NCBI RefSeq assembly: GCF_018917965.1
Contig: NZ_JAHLPP010000001.1
Location: forward strand, 1,054,001-1,118,000
Reading direction: 5' to 3'
DNA length: 64,000 bases
Source: Pseudoflavonifractor sp. MSJ-37
Lineage (GTDB): Bacteria > Bacillota > Clostridia > Oscillospirales > Oscillospiraceae
The notes under the pieces were generated by a model. The model had not been told where the DNA came from. It saw only the letters and a program-made list of their open reading frames with translations, and ran no database searches. Shown here piece by piece: positions 7,067 through 15,520 of this stretch (its first letter is position 1; the number at the start of each line of letters is the position of its first letter). A program made the position numbers and the translations under genes.

Positions 7067-8446
7067 ATGCAGGAGATCCGCTGTCCCAACTGCGGTCAGG
7101 TGTTCCAGGTGGATGAGTCCGGCTATGCCAAGATCGCCCAGCAGGTGCGGGACGAGGAGTTCCGGAAGGAGCTCTCCCACCGGGAGGAAGCTCTGGCCGA
7201 GGCTCTGAAGAGCCGTCTGGAGCTGGCCAAGACCGTCCAGGAGAAGGAATATCAGGAGGCCCTTTCCCAAAAGGACGCGGCCCTCTCCGCTTTGAAGGCG
7301 CAGATCGTACAGCTCCAGGCCCAGATCGACGGCGGCCGGACCGAGAAAGACCTGGCCGTCTCCGAGGCCGTCCGGACCCAGGAGCAGATCCGGGAGAAGG
7401 CCGTCCGCCAGAAGGACGACGAGCTGGCCCAGCGGGACCGCACCATCCAACAGCTCCGCTCCCAGATCGACAACAGCCAGACCGCCCAGGCTCTGGCGGT
7501 CTCTCAGGCCGTTCAGGCCAAGGAGCGGGAGCTGGCCGACGGCCGCACCGAGATCACCGCCCTCCAGGGCCGTCTGTCCGCCGCCGAGGCCGAGCGCCAG
7601 CTCCAGGAGACGGCCCTCCGGGAGCAGTACGAGGAGAAGCTCAGGAGCAAGGACGAGCAGATCGGATACTACAAGGACTTCAAGGCCCGCCAGTCCACCA
7701 AGATGATCGGCGAGAGCCTGGAACAGCACTGCCTGACCGAGTTCAACACGATCCGTATGGCGGCCTTCCCCGCCGCCTACTTCGAAAAGGACAACGACGC
7801 CCGCACCGGCAGCAAGGGCGACTTCATCTTCCGGGAGTCCGCCCCCGACGGCACGGAATTCATCTCCATCATGTTCGAGATGAAGAACGAGGCCGACCAG
7901 ACCGCCACCAAACACAAGAACGAGGACTTCTTCAAAGAGCTGGACAAGGACCGCCGGGAGAAGAAGTGCGAGTATGCCGTGCTGGTCTCCCTGCTGGAGA
8001 TCGACAATGACTTGTACAACAACGGCATCGTGGACGTGTCCTACCGGTATGAGAAGATGTACGTCATCCGGCCCCAGTTCTTCATCCCGATCATCACCCT
8101 CCTGCGCAACGCGGCTCTGAACTCCCTCCAGTACCGGCAGGAGCTCCAGGCCGTCCGGGAACAGCAGCTGGACGTGCTCCACTTCGAGGAGAACATGAAC
8201 GCCTTCAAGGATGGCTTCGCCCGGAACTTCCGGATCGCCAGCGACCGCTTCCATACGGCGATCGACGAGATCGACAAGACCATCCAGCACCTGCAAAAGA
8301 CCAAGGACGCCCTGCTCTCCTCGGAGAACAACCTCCGTCTGGCCAACAACAAGGCCGACGACCTGACCATCAAGAAGCTGACCAAGAACGCGCCCTCTGT
8401 CCGGACCCTGCTGGAAGAACAGCGGGCGAAGCGGGACGGCGAATGA
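7067..8446 (+). CDS. DUF2130 family protein (zinc ribbon, coiled coil, nuclease-like core)
   Basis: This 459-residue protein starts with a zinc-ribbon half (CPNCGQVF). A long Glu/Gln/Arg-rich coiled coil covers about 30-200. The conserved DUF2130 core follows (KMIGESLEQHCLTEF, then GDFIFRE and FISIMFEMKNEAD). That family has been linked to the PD-(D/E)XK nuclease fold, and the D...E-x-K pattern (GDFIF / FEMKNE) is visible. The true role is unknown. The ATG at 7067 was preferred over 7058 because AGGAAGG ends 9 bases before it. It is monocistronic, with its own promoter and terminator. Confidence 0.88.
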   Translation: MQEIRCPNCGQVFQVDESGYAKIAQQVRDEEFRKELSHREEALAEALKSRLELAKTVQEKEYQEALSQKDAALSALKAQIVQLQAQIDGGRTEKDLAVSEAVRTQEQIREKAVRQKDDELAQRDRTIQQLRSQIDNSQTAQALAVSQAVQAKERELADGRTEITALQGRLSAAEAERQLQETALREQYEEKLRSKDEQIGYYKDFKARQSTKMIGESLEQHCLTEFNTIRMAAFPAAYFEKDNDARTGSKGDFIFRESAPDGTEFISIMFEMKNEADQTATKHKNEDFFKELDKDRREKKCEYAVLVSLLEIDNDLYNNGIVDVSYRYEKMYVIRPQFFIPIITLLRNAALNSLQYRQELQAVREQQLDVLHFEENMNAFKDGFARNFRIASDRFHTAIDEIDKTIQHLQKTKDALLSSENNLRLANNKADDLTIKKLTKNAPSVRTLLEEQRAKRDGE

Positions 8447-8455
8447 ACACACGAA

Positions 8456-8491
8456 GGCCCCCGGCGGGAGTCTGCGCTCCCGCCGGGGGCC
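8456..8491 (+). terminator. Terminator of the DUF2130 gene
   Basis: A 15-bp perfect GC stem with a 6-base loop begins 10 bases after the stop codon. Confidence 0.85.
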
Positions 8492-8532
8492 GTTTGCCTT
8501 ACGGCTATCGTAGGGTCCTGGGCGCCGGAGGA

Positions 8533-8679
8533 TCAGCAGCAGCTATTGCCGCACCCGTTCCCGCAGCCATTGCCGCAGCCACAGCCGCCCCAGCTCCCGC
8601 CGCACCCGCAGCAGCAGCACAGGACGATGATGATGAGGATGATCCACAGACAGCCGTTGTTCCCGTTGTTGCACCCCAT
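8533..8679 (-). CDS. Cysteine-rich membrane microprotein
   Basis: This 48-residue protein has one hydrophobic stretch (LWIILIIIVL, about 11-20) followed by four consecutive Cys. Its C-terminal half is almost only Gly, Cys and Asn (repeats of the form CGNG), with 14 Cys in total. The start has GGAGGT 7 bases upstream. It resembles the small high-cysteine proteins (often mis-named chorion class high-cysteine) seen in Oscillospiraceae. The role is unknown; metal binding or a disulfide-linked surface structure is possible. It is too short for most gene finders, and longer overlapping frames here lack ribosome binding sites. Confidence 0.75.
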   Translation of the reverse strand: MGCNNGNNGCLWIILIIIVLCCCCGCGGSWGGCGCGNGCGNGCGNSCC

Positions 8680-8792
8680 AATGATACCTCCCGATCGAAC
8701 TGATGCCGGCCCGGGACCGCTGTCCCCCGCCGGTCACAGTCCATCCTATGCGGGCGGGGCAGATGGGTGCGGACGGTCCGCGCCGCCTAAAC

Positions 8793-8830
8793 AGGAAAGG
8801 GCCGCCTCCGGTCGGAGACGGCTCTTTCCT
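8793..8830. terminator. Terminator downstream of the SLH-like gene
   Basis: AGGAAAG...CTCC pairs with GGAG...CTTTCCT with two internal mismatches. It is read on the minus strand after the stop at 8847 and lies before the microprotein gene. Confidence 0.6.
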
Positions 8831-8846
8831 CTTTGATATCGTTTTC

Positions 8847-9989
8847 TCACACGATCCGGGAGACTTTGACACTGTTCCGCACGACGCCCACTTGGTCCCC
8901 ATCCAGCGCGCCAGAGGCGCTGAGGGCGGCCAGGAGGGTGTTCCCGCCCCGGCATGGGGCGTCCAGGCCGAAATAGGACAGATACGCCACATGGGCCCGC
9001 CGGAACGTGCTGTCCGTCAGGGTCGCATACTCTCCGGAGGTGATGACACCCCATCCGGCGGCCTTGGGCAGAGCGGTCTGCCAGGTGAAGTCCGGTGCAT
9101 CGCCGCTGTCCGTATAGCCCAGCGCCCGCAGGAGGAAGGTCATGTACTCCGCCGCCCCGACCGTCCGGGCGGGCGCGAAGGCCTGCCCGCCGGCGGCGGC
9201 AGGGCCCACTCCGGCGGTGTAGCCCTTCTGCGCCGCATAGGCGGCGTACTTCTGGGCCCACTCCGGCACATCGGCGAAGGGACAGGCCCCGGTATAGGCC
9301 GCCGCGGCCTGCTCCTCCCCCATCAGGCGGAGGAACATGATGAGGCCCTCGATCCGGGTGGGGGCCTTTTCCAAATCGTAGCCGGAGCCGTAGGCCGTCC
9401 CGGTGCCGGAGAACAGCCCCATCTTCTGGAGGGCCGCCGCCAGCGCGTTGTAGTCCGTGGAGGAGCTGAGGGTCGCGGAGGTGTCCCCCTCCACCTCCAA
9501 CACAGCGGTCTCGGAGGTCACGGTGACGACGGCCCCGTTCCCTTCCGCCGCCAGATAGCGGTGGACCGCCGTCATAGCCTGCCCGGAGGCGGCGGTGGTC
9601 CCCGCCGTCACGTCCACCACCGCGCCGCCGGAGAAGCTGAGCTTGGCAGAGCCCGCCAGGAGCATGGCTCCGGAGCCGGAGGACAGCCGGATGGCGTCCC
9701 CCTGCTTGTACCGGCCGTCGGCGAGGCCCCCGCCGCCGGACTGGCCGGCGGCCAGGTCGGCCTGATAGGCGCTGGTCAGGGCGCTGAGGGCCGCGTCGTA
9801 AGTCTGCTTCGTTTTGGCGTCCATCCGGTCCCCCGCCTGCGCCACGGCGCCGGGCAGGAAGGTGTCCGTCAGATAGCTCAGGGAGATCAGCGGATCGTCC
9901 GCGCTCCCCCCGGCCGCGCTGGCCAGCCCCGCGCCCGCCAGAGCCGCGCCTGCCAGCAGGACGGCGCATACACGTCCCGCCCGTCTCAT
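8847..9989 (-). CDS. Exported protein with C-terminal SLH-like modules
   Basis: This 380-residue protein has a signal peptide (about 1-26, MRRAG then an Ala/Leu core). A middle region is rich in Gly, Ala, Ser and Val and predicts as beta strands. From about residue 205 there are two to three SLH-like modules (FADVPEWAQKYAAYAAQKGYTAG and later repeats). It is probably attached to the cell wall polymer. Its start codon overlaps the rex stop (ATGA) with GGAGGA inside rex, so the two are translationally coupled and share the rex promoter. Pairing of rex with a surface protein is unusual and gives no clear functional clue. Confidence 0.8.
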   Translation of the reverse strand: MRRAGRVCAVLLAGAALAGAGLASAAGGSADDPLISLSYLTDTFLPGAVAQAGDRMDAKTKQTYDAALSALTSAYQADLAAGQSGGGGLADGRYKQGDAIRLSSGSGAMLLAGSAKLSFSGGAVVDVTAGTTAASGQAMTAVHRYLAAEGNGAVVTVTSETAVLEVEGDTSATLSSSTDYNALAAALQKMGLFSGTGTAYGSGYDLEKAPTRIEGLIMFLRLMGEEQAAAAYTGACPFADVPEWAQKYAAYAAQKGYTAGVGPAAAGGQAFAPARTVGAAEYMTFLLRALGYTDSGDAPDFTWQTALPKAAGWGVITSGEYATLTDSTFRRAHVAYLSYFGLDAPCRGGNTLLAALSASGALDGDQVGVVRNSVKVSRIV

Positions 9990-10666
9990 GCTTCCTCCGA
10001 GATCAGATAGCTCAGGGTCTGGAGGCTGTCGGAGAAATGGACGTCCTCCACCACGATCCCCGGCTCATGGATGTTCAGGTCCATGTTGGTAAAGTTCCAG
10101 ATGCCCTTGACCTGACTGCGGATCATCCGCTCCGCCGTCTCGACCGCGATCGAGCGGGGCACGGTCAGGACGCCTACGCTGGCCGGATGCTCCTTCAAGT
10201 AGTTCTCCAGCTGGTCCACATGGAAGATCGGCGTGCCGGCGATGATCTGGCCCACGATCTCCGGCCGCACGTCGAAGGCGGCCTTGAGCTGGAAGCCGCT
10301 CCAGGTGAAATCGAAGTTCTCGATCAGGGCCCGGCCCAGGTTGCCCACGCCCGCCAGCACGGCGGTGTGTCCCCGGTCCATGCCCAAGATCTCCATCACC
10401 TCCCGCAGGAGGGTCCCTACATTATAGCCATAGCCCTGTTGGCCGAACTCGCCGAAGCAGGAGAGGTCCTGCCGGATCTGGGACGCAGTCAGCCCCATGG
10501 ACCGCCCCAGAGCGCTGGAGGAGATCCTCACCATACCGGCCCTGTCCAGCTCGTTCAAATGCCGGTAATACCGGGGGAGACGGCGGATCACGGCCGTTGA
10601 TACGTTCTGCTTTCGCATCTCTTCGATCACACTCTCTATATCGATGTCGCGTTTGATGATATCCAT
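9986..10666 (-). CDS. rex: Redox-sensing transcriptional repressor Rex
   Basis: Rex is a dimeric repressor that senses NADH/NAD+ and controls fermentation and redox genes. The N-terminal winged helix is clear (STAVIRRLPRYYRHL, then LTASQIRQDLSCFGEFGQQGYGYN). The Rossmann domain has GVGNLGRAL and a C-terminal swapped helix (DSLQTLSYLI). The start used here is the ATG at 10666 (226 aa). An ATG at 10618 would give a more typical 210-residue protein, and 10696 lies almost at the predicted transcript start; none has a strong ribosome binding site. It overlaps the downstream SLH-like gene by 4 bp. Confidence 0.95.
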   Translation of the reverse strand: MDIIKRDIDIESVIEEMRKQNVSTAVIRRLPRYYRHLNELDRAGMVRISSSALGRSMGLTASQIRQDLSCFGEFGQQGYGYNVGTLLREVMEILGMDRGHTAVLAGVGNLGRALIENFDFTWSGFQLKAAFDVRPEIVGQIIAGTPIFHVDQLENYLKEHPASVGVLTVPRSIAVETAERMIRSQVKGIWNFTNMDLNIHEPGIVVEDVHFSDSLQTLSYLISEEA

Positions 10667-10704
10667 GCAGTCCAGCCGCCGCGGGCGGACCGCCATTTCT
10701 GTTT

Positions 10705-10733
10705 AGTATATCATGTTCCGCCCTATTCTGCAA
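10705..10733 (-). promoter_or_regulatory. Promoter of rex
   Basis: On the minus strand it reads TTGCAG, 17 bases, TATACT. Transcription would begin near 10698. Confidence 0.7.
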
Positions 10734-10897
10734 TTCTATTTGTCTTTCGAAATTTCAGGAGCGGACATCTCCGCCAGATCGTACAAGATCGTTCCCGGCG
10801 GATCCACCGCGTTTCATGCGCAACTGCTCTTGATTTTTGCCCCCGGCTTCTTTATCCTTTCTATATCTTCCGTGAACGAGAAAGGCAGGCCGTCTCT

Positions 10898-12067
10898 ATG
10901 TCCCGTCCCATGTCCCCGCGGCAGTGGCTCCCGCTGATTGGGATGACTCTCTCCGCCTTCATCTTCAATACCTCCGAGTTCATGCCTGTGGGCCTGCTCA
11001 CCAACATCGCCGCGGAATTCCGGATCGGCGAGGCCGCCGCCGGGATGCTCATCTCGGTGTATGCCTGGGCCGTCATGCTCCTCTCCCTCCCCCTGATGGT
11101 CTTGGTATGCCGGATGGACTTCCGGCGGCTCCTGCTGGCCGTCACGGGCCTCTTCGCCGTATGCCAGTTCCTGTCCGCCGCGTCGCCCAGCTATCCGATG
11201 CTGATGCTCTCCCGGATCGGCGTGGCCTGCGCCCACGCGGTGTTCTGGTCCATCGCCTCCCCGGCGGCAGTCCAGGTCGCCGATGAGGAACACCGCTCCA
11301 TGGCCATGAGCATGATCGTCACCGGGACCTCGGTCGCCATGATCTTCGGCCTCCCGCTGGGGCGGATGGTGGGTCTCTATGTGGGCTGGCGCATGACCTT
11401 CGCCCTCATGGGGGGCGCGGCGCTGGTGGTGCTGGCCTATCTGGCGGGGGTGTTCCCCCGCCTCCCCGGCGCTGAGTCCTTCTCCTGGAAGGACATGGGC
11501 CGGATCGTGAAGGACCCGCCCCTCATGGGGCTCTATCTCCTGGCCCTCCTGTTCGCTACGGCCTATTACACCGGCTACGGCTACATCGAGCCCTTCCTGA
11601 AGCAGGTGGCGGGCATGGCAGACGGCGCCGTCACCGCCGCCCTGACGGTCTTTGGGGCCTGCGGCCTGATCGGCAGCTTCCTCTTCTCCAAATTCTATGA
11701 GCGGGACCGGTGGCGTTTCCTCCGGATCGCCGCCGGCGGCGTGGGGATCGCGCTCCTGCTCCTGCGCCCCGCCGCCGTGAGCCCTGTCGCAGTGTTCCTG
11801 CTGTGCGCCTTCTGGGGCATCGCCGCGACCCTGTTCAACGTGACCTTCCAGTTCGAGGTCATCCGGTGCGCCCCGGAGGGCGTCACCACCGTGGCCATGT
11901 CCATCTACTCCGGGATCTACAACCTGGGGATCGGATGCGGCACCTGGCTGGGCGGCCTCGTCTGCACCTACGCCTCCATCGGGGACATCGGCTTCGTGGG
12001 CGGCGCGCTGGGCCTCCTGACGGGCCTCTACTGCGCCCTGCGCCTGATCCGGCTCATGAAGGTGTGA
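10898..12067 (+). CDS. MFS transporter, sugar-efflux (SotB/AraJ-like, DHA1) type
   Basis: This 389-residue protein has 12 predicted membrane helices. The first helix reads FIFNTSEFMPVGLL, the hallmark of the SotB/YdeA-like drug:H+ antiporter-1 subfamily. The motif-A-like loop between helices 2 and 3 is CRMDFRR. The substrate cannot be told from sequence; sugar, amino-acid or drug export are all possible. It is monocistronic, closed by a palindromic terminator. An alternative ATG lies at 10910. Confidence 0.85.
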   Translation: MSRPMSPRQWLPLIGMTLSAFIFNTSEFMPVGLLTNIAAEFRIGEAAAGMLISVYAWAVMLLSLPLMVLVCRMDFRRLLLAVTGLFAVCQFLSAASPSYPMLMLSRIGVACAHAVFWSIASPAAVQVADEEHRSMAMSMIVTGTSVAMIFGLPLGRMVGLYVGWRMTFALMGGAALVVLAYLAGVFPRLPGAESFSWKDMGRIVKDPPLMGLYLLALLFATAYYTGYGYIEPFLKQVAGMADGAVTAALTVFGACGLIGSFLFSKFYERDRWRFLRIAAGGVGIALLLLRPAAVSPVAVFLLCAFWGIAATLFNVTFQFEVIRCAPEGVTTVAMSIYSGIYNLGIGCGTWLGGLVCTYASIGDIGFVGGALGLLTGLYCALRLIRLMKV

Positions 12068-12082
12068 TCCGCCGTTCAACAG

Positions 12083-12114
12083 GGGACGGACCGTTCGATC
12101 GAACGGTCCGTCCC
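12083..12114. terminator. Perfect 32-bp palindrome, bidirectional terminator
   Basis: The 16-base half GGGACGGACCGTTCGA is followed directly by its reverse complement. It stands between convergent genes (MFS and GNAT) with TTGTT after it. A related GGGGACGGACC core occurs in the terminator at 38268. Confidence 0.7.
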
Positions 12115-12137
12115 TTGTTCCATATTCTGTCAAGCTA

Positions 12138-12626
12138 TCAGCCGATCCGCTTATCGAACGCGGTCCGGGGCGTGCCGTCGGGGGCGTAGATGATGCCGCA
12201 CTCCAAGAATCCGTACCGTCGAATGGCGTCCTGCATGGGCCGGTTGTCCGCGTGGGTATCGACCCGCAGGTGGTCCATCCGTCCGGCGCAGAAGTTGAAG
12301 CAGGCCCGGGCCACGCCGGGGACCTTCCCGGAGGAGGCCAGCCGGTGGATGGTGCCGTAGGGCACGCCGTCCCAGTGCCACGCCCCCTCGATGGTCTGAT
12401 AAGTGGGATCGTCCCCCAGCAGGAAGGCGAAGGTCCCCACGATCTCCCCGCCCTCCAGACAGACGAAGTGGCCCCCCGCCGCCATGTCCCGCCGGATCGT
12501 CTCCTCCGTGGGATGACCGGGAGCCCACTGGGTGGGGTTCCCCCTGGCGATCATGAACGCTCTGGCCCGGTCATAGAGCTCCCGGAGGTTGGGCAGATCC
12601 TCCGGCCGTGTGGCTCGGATCTCCAC
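12138..12626 (-). CDS. GNAT family N-acetyltransferase
   Basis: This 162-residue protein has the acetyl-CoA-binding GNAT fold. It shows MEIRATRPEDLPNLRELY at the N-terminus, a central strand GGEIVGTFAFL, and the C-terminal DTHADNRPMQDAIRRYGFLECGII, which is typical of the N-x-x-M..Y/F-GF region. The acceptor substrate is unknown. It begins 3 bp after the hydroxyacid dehydrogenase stop, so the two form an operon. Confidence 0.88.
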   Translation of the reverse strand: MEIRATRPEDLPNLRELYDRARAFMIARGNPTQWAPGHPTEETIRRDMAAGGHFVCLEGGEIVGTFAFLLGDDPTYQTIEGAWHWDGVPYGTIHRLASSGKVPGVARACFNFCAGRMDHLRVDTHADNRPMQDAIRRYGFLECGIIYAPDGTPRTAFDKRIG

Positions 12627-12629
12627 GGC

Positions 12630-13586
12630 TCAGCCCTCCACCACGTGGATGGGCTTCCCGGCCAGGAAGGCCCGCAGGCTGTCCGCCACGATGCCCATGA
12701 GCCGGGCCCGGGTCTCCCGGGGGAGCCAGGACTGGTGCGGCGTGATGATGCAGTTGGGCGCGCCGATCAGCACACTGCCGGACCGGGGCGGCTCCTCGGT
12801 GAGCACGTCCAGAGCCGCGCCGCCCACCTTTCCGGAACAGAGGGCCTCATAGAGGGCCGGCTCGTCGATCAGCGGGCCCCGGGCGGTGTTGATGAGGAGC
12901 ACGCCGTCCCGCATCTTCCCGATGGTCTTCCGATCGATGAAGCCCCGGCGCTCCTCCGTGAGGGGGCAGTGGAGGGACAGCACATGGCTCTCCGCCAGCA
13001 CCCGCTCCAGCGGGGCGGCGTGGATGTGCTCCGTCTCCCGGATCTGGTGGGAGGAGCTGACCAGCACCTCCATGCCGAAGGCCTCGGCCCGCCGGGCTGC
13101 GGCCTGCCCGATACGGCCATAGCCTACGATGCCGAAGGTCTTGCCGAAGAGCTCCATCATCGGGGCCTCCCAGTAGCAGAAATCCGGGGCGGACTGCCAC
13201 TTCCCCGCCCGGACGCTGTCGCTGTGGAGGCCCACATGGTCGGTGAGCTCCAGCAGGAGGGCGAACACATGCTGGGCCACGGCCTCGGTGCTGTACGCGG
13301 GGACGTTCGTGACCACTACGCCGTGTTCCTTCGCGGCGGCCAGGTCCACCACATTGTAGCCCGTGGCGGTGACGCCCACATAGCGGATGCCGGGGCAGGC
13401 CTCGAACACGGCCCGGTCGAGGACGGTCTTGTTGGTCAGCACCAGCTCCGCGGTACCGATCCGCTCCGCCGTCTGCTCCGGTGGGGTCCGGTCATAGACC
13501 GTCAGCTCCGCCAGCTCCTCCAGCGGCCCCCAGGACAGATCGCCAGGGTCCATGGTATAGCCGTCCAACATCACGCAGTGCATCAT
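12630..13586 (-). CDS. D-2-hydroxyacid dehydrogenase (NAD-dependent)
   Basis: This 318-residue enzyme interconverts 2-keto acids and D-2-hydroxy acids. The Rossmann motif GIVGYGRIGQ is present, as are the catalytic Arg (NTARGPL), Glu (LDVLTEEPP) and His (TPHQSW). It is closest in style to glycerate/hydroxypyruvate-reductase-like members. The start at 13586 has GGAGAGG 6 bases upstream; the upstream in-frame extension overlaps the promoter and is rejected. It leads a two-gene operon with the GNAT gene. Confidence 0.9.
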   Translation of the reverse strand: MMHCVMLDGYTMDPGDLSWGPLEELAELTVYDRTPPEQTAERIGTAELVLTNKTVLDRAVFEACPGIRYVGVTATGYNVVDLAAAKEHGVVVTNVPAYSTEAVAQHVFALLLELTDHVGLHSDSVRAGKWQSAPDFCYWEAPMMELFGKTFGIVGYGRIGQAAARRAEAFGMEVLVSSSHQIRETEHIHAAPLERVLAESHVLSLHCPLTEERRGFIDRKTIGKMRDGVLLINTARGPLIDEPALYEALCSGKVGGAALDVLTEEPPRSGSVLIGAPNCIITPHQSWLPRETRARLMGIVADSLRAFLAGKPIHVVEG

Positions 13587-13617
13587 CGAGATCCTCTCCC
13601 TTTTTGTGGATGAGGGG

Positions 13618-13646
13618 ATCATACCATATTTGCGGGTAGCGCGCAA
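13618..13646 (-). promoter_or_regulatory. Promoter of the hydroxyacid dehydrogenase-GNAT operon
   Basis: On the minus strand it reads TTGCGC, 17 bases, TATGAT, about 30 bp from the start codon. Confidence 0.75.
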
Positions 13647-13672
13647 CGCATTTTTCGTCCAGTCTTTCATCT

Positions 13673-13774
13673 CGATCCTACATCTATCATGAAGTCATGC
13701 TGATCGACGACGGCATCACCAGCGACAGCGGAGAGTTCGTCACCGAGATCCGCATCCCCGCGGCGGAGCGCTGA
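13673..13774 (+). pseudogene. 3' remnant of a lost gene, possibly a GyrI-like effector-binding domain
   Basis: An open stretch of 33 codons without start ends in EFVTEIRIPAAER and a stop. The ending TEIRIP is like the last strand of GyrI/AraC effector-binding domains. Upstream of it lies the divergent promoter, so the rest of the gene is missing. The assignment is weak. Confidence 0.35.
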
Positions 13775-13808
13775 GGTCGAAAAAACGCTCCGATCGGCGG
13801 GGATCCCA

Positions 13809-13838
13809 TTGACAAGCACGTCTATCCGGTGATACCAT
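13809..13838 (+). promoter_or_regulatory. Promoter of the riboswitch-controlled cbiK operon
   Basis: The sequence is TTGACA, 18 bases, TACCAT. It lies about 30 bp upstream of the cobalamin riboswitch. Confidence 0.7.
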
Positions 13839-13869
13839 AGGGGACATCTGGATCGAATATAGAATTGTA

Positions 13870-14035
13870 GCGCGAAGGTGCCCGCCCCTTTCTGTCGAGG
13901 CGCGGGTGAAAAGGGAATCCGGTGGGAATCCGGAGCGATGCAGTCACTGTGTACGGGAGCCTCTCCATCCATGCTCACTGGGAGACCGGGAAGAGCGGAG
14001 CGGCGATGAACGAAGCCAGGAGACCTGCCTCCGCG
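13870..14035 (+). promoter_or_regulatory. Cobalamin (B12) riboswitch
   Basis: Conserved landmarks appear in order: AAGGTG (13875), GAAAAGGGAATCCGGTG (13908-13924), GAATCCGGAGC, GCAGTCACTGT (about 13940-13951) and the B12 box GCCAGGAGACCTGCC (14015-14029). The aptamer binds adenosylcobalamin or another corrinoid and represses the downstream operon. The expression platform contains the terminator at 14134-14158. Confidence 0.93.
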
Positions 14036-14133
14036 TGGGATCTCGGCTCTGCTGTCCACGGACCGACCTCCCGGCAATATGCACCACTCGATGGATCTTC
14101 TGAGAGACGATGCAAGGATGCCTGTGGAGGAGG

Positions 14134-14158
14134 CCGCAATGTCTTGCGGTCCTTTTTT
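14134..14158 (+). terminator. Riboswitch expression-platform terminator
   Basis: CCGCAA pairs with TTGCGG across a 4-base loop, followed by six T, about 45 bp before the cbiK start. It is probably formed when corrinoid is bound. Confidence 0.75.
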
Positions 14159-14202
14159 ATGTTCTTTCAGAAATACATCCAACTAAAGAGAGGATCCATA
14201 CG

Positions 14203-15414
14203 ATGAACAAGAAGACTACCGCTCTGCTCCTGACCTCCTGCATGGTCTTGGGCACCCTGTCCGCCTGCGGCGGCCAGAGCTCCAATGCCGCGCAGCAGCC
14301 CTCCGCCTCCCCCGCTGTCACGGCGGATCAGGGCGACGCCGACCAGGCCGCCGCCGATCATGTGGCTTCCCTGATCGACGCCATCTACGTCCAGGAGCGC
14401 ACCGCCGATACCGACGCCCAGTGCAAGGCCGCCAAGGAGGCTTGGGACGCCCTGACCGACGCCCAGAAGGCTCTGGTGGAGGGCGAGAACGCCGACCCCG
14501 ACTACTTCGGCCGCGACACCGGCGACGCCTCTCTGGACGATCCCCGGAACCAGGATGAGATCGGCGAGAAGGAGCTCCTGGTCGTGAGCTTCGGCACCTC
14601 CTTCAACGACAGCCGCGCCGCCGACATCAAGGGCATCGAGGACGCCCTCCAGGCCGCCTATCCCGACTGGTCCGTCCGCCGCGCCTTCACCGCGCAGATC
14701 ATCATCAACCACGTCCAGGCCCGGGACGGCGAGGCCATCGACAATATGCAGCAGGCTCTGGACCGGGCCGTGGCCAACGGCGTCAAGCAGCTGGTCGTCC
14801 AGCCCACCCATCTGATGCACGGCGCGGAGTACGATGAGATGGTGGAGACCATCAACGAGTACGCCGACAAGTTCGAGTCCGTCCAGGTCGCCGAGCCCCT
14901 GCTGGGCGAGGTGGGCTCCGACGCCTCCGTCGTCAACGAGGACAAGGCCGCCGTGGCGCAGGACATCACCGCCGAGGCCGTGAAGGAGGCCGGCTATGAC
15001 AGCCTGGACGCCGCCAAGGCTGACGGCACCGCCTTCGTGTTCATGGGCCACGGTACCGCCCATGTGGCCAAGGTCACCTACAGCCAGATGCAGACCCAGA
15101 TGCAGGATCTGGGCTACGACAACGTGTTCATCGGCACTGTGGAGGGCGAGCCCGAGGAGACCGCCTGTGAGAACGTGATCGCCGCCGTGAAGGCCGCCGG
15201 TTACGACAAGGTGGTCCTCCGTCCTCTGATGGTGGTGGCCGGCGACCACGCCAACAACGACATGGCCGGGGATGACGACGACTCCTGGAAGAGCCAGTTC
15301 GAGGCCGCCGGCGGTCTCACTGTCACCTGCCAGATCTCCGGTCTGGGCCGCATCCAGGGCATCGAGGACCTGTACATCGCCCACACCAAGGCCGCTATCG
15401 ACGCCATCGGCTGA
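14203..15414 (+). CDS. cbiK: Secreted lipoprotein sirohydrochlorin cobaltochelatase CbiK
   Basis: This 403-residue protein carries a lipoprotein signal (lipobox LSAC, Cys about 22). After a linker with a short helical module comes a full CbiK-type class II chelatase domain from about residue 120: ELLVVSFGTSFNDSR, then QPTHLMHGAEYD with a metal-binding His, and VFMGHGTAH with the catalytic His. CbiK normally inserts Co2+ into sirohydrochlorin in the cytoplasm, but exported forms are known. Placed under a B12 riboswitch with a BtuFCD-like importer, it probably acts in corrinoid or other tetrapyrrole capture at the surface. The ATG at 14203 follows AGAGAGG. Confidence 0.9.
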   Translation: MNKKTTALLLTSCMVLGTLSACGGQSSNAAQQPSASPAVTADQGDADQAAADHVASLIDAIYVQERTADTDAQCKAAKEAWDALTDAQKALVEGENADPDYFGRDTGDASLDDPRNQDEIGEKELLVVSFGTSFNDSRAADIKGIEDALQAAYPDWSVRRAFTAQIIINHVQARDGEAIDNMQQALDRAVANGVKQLVVQPTHLMHGAEYDEMVETINEYADKFESVQVAEPLLGEVGSDASVVNEDKAAVAQDITAEAVKEAGYDSLDAAKADGTAFVFMGHGTAHVAKVTYSQMQTQMQDLGYDNVFIGTVEGEPEETACENVIAAVKAAGYDKVVLRPLMVVAGDHANNDMAGDDDDSWKSQFEAAGGLTVTCQISGLGRIQGIEDLYIAHTKAAIDAIG

Positions 15415-15439
15415 TCGGCGTCCCCCCATATCGTTCGAT

Positions 15440-15477
15440 ACGCTCCTGGCCGGAGGAACGCCTCTGGCCAGGAGCGT
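15440..15477 (+). terminator. Hairpin between cbiK and the next gene
   Basis: A 12-bp stem (ACGCTCCTGGCC with GGCCAGGAGCGT) is followed by CTTGATAG, a poor T tract. It probably attenuates rather than stops, so the first gene is expressed more than those downstream, or it protects mRNA ends. Confidence 0.55.
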
Positions 15478-15520
15478 CTTGATAGTCCCCGCTCATCACT
15501 TCTGACACGCAAAGGATGAA

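Noticed and set aside
8443-8744. Overlapping 79-96-residue frames around the microprotein
   Set aside because: They consist of Ala/Ser/Pro homopolymer-like runs with no ribosome binding site; the minus-strand Cys-rich frame has GGAGGT and a hydrophobic helix.
12083-12114. Perfect palindrome considered as a transposon end or attachment site
   Set aside because: It lies between convergent genes with T-rich flanks and no target duplication; a terminator explains it.
14167-15429. Long minus-strand frame opposite cbiK
   Set aside because: The plus strand encodes a clear CbiK with riboswitch and lipobox; the minus frame is repetitive and has no start signals.
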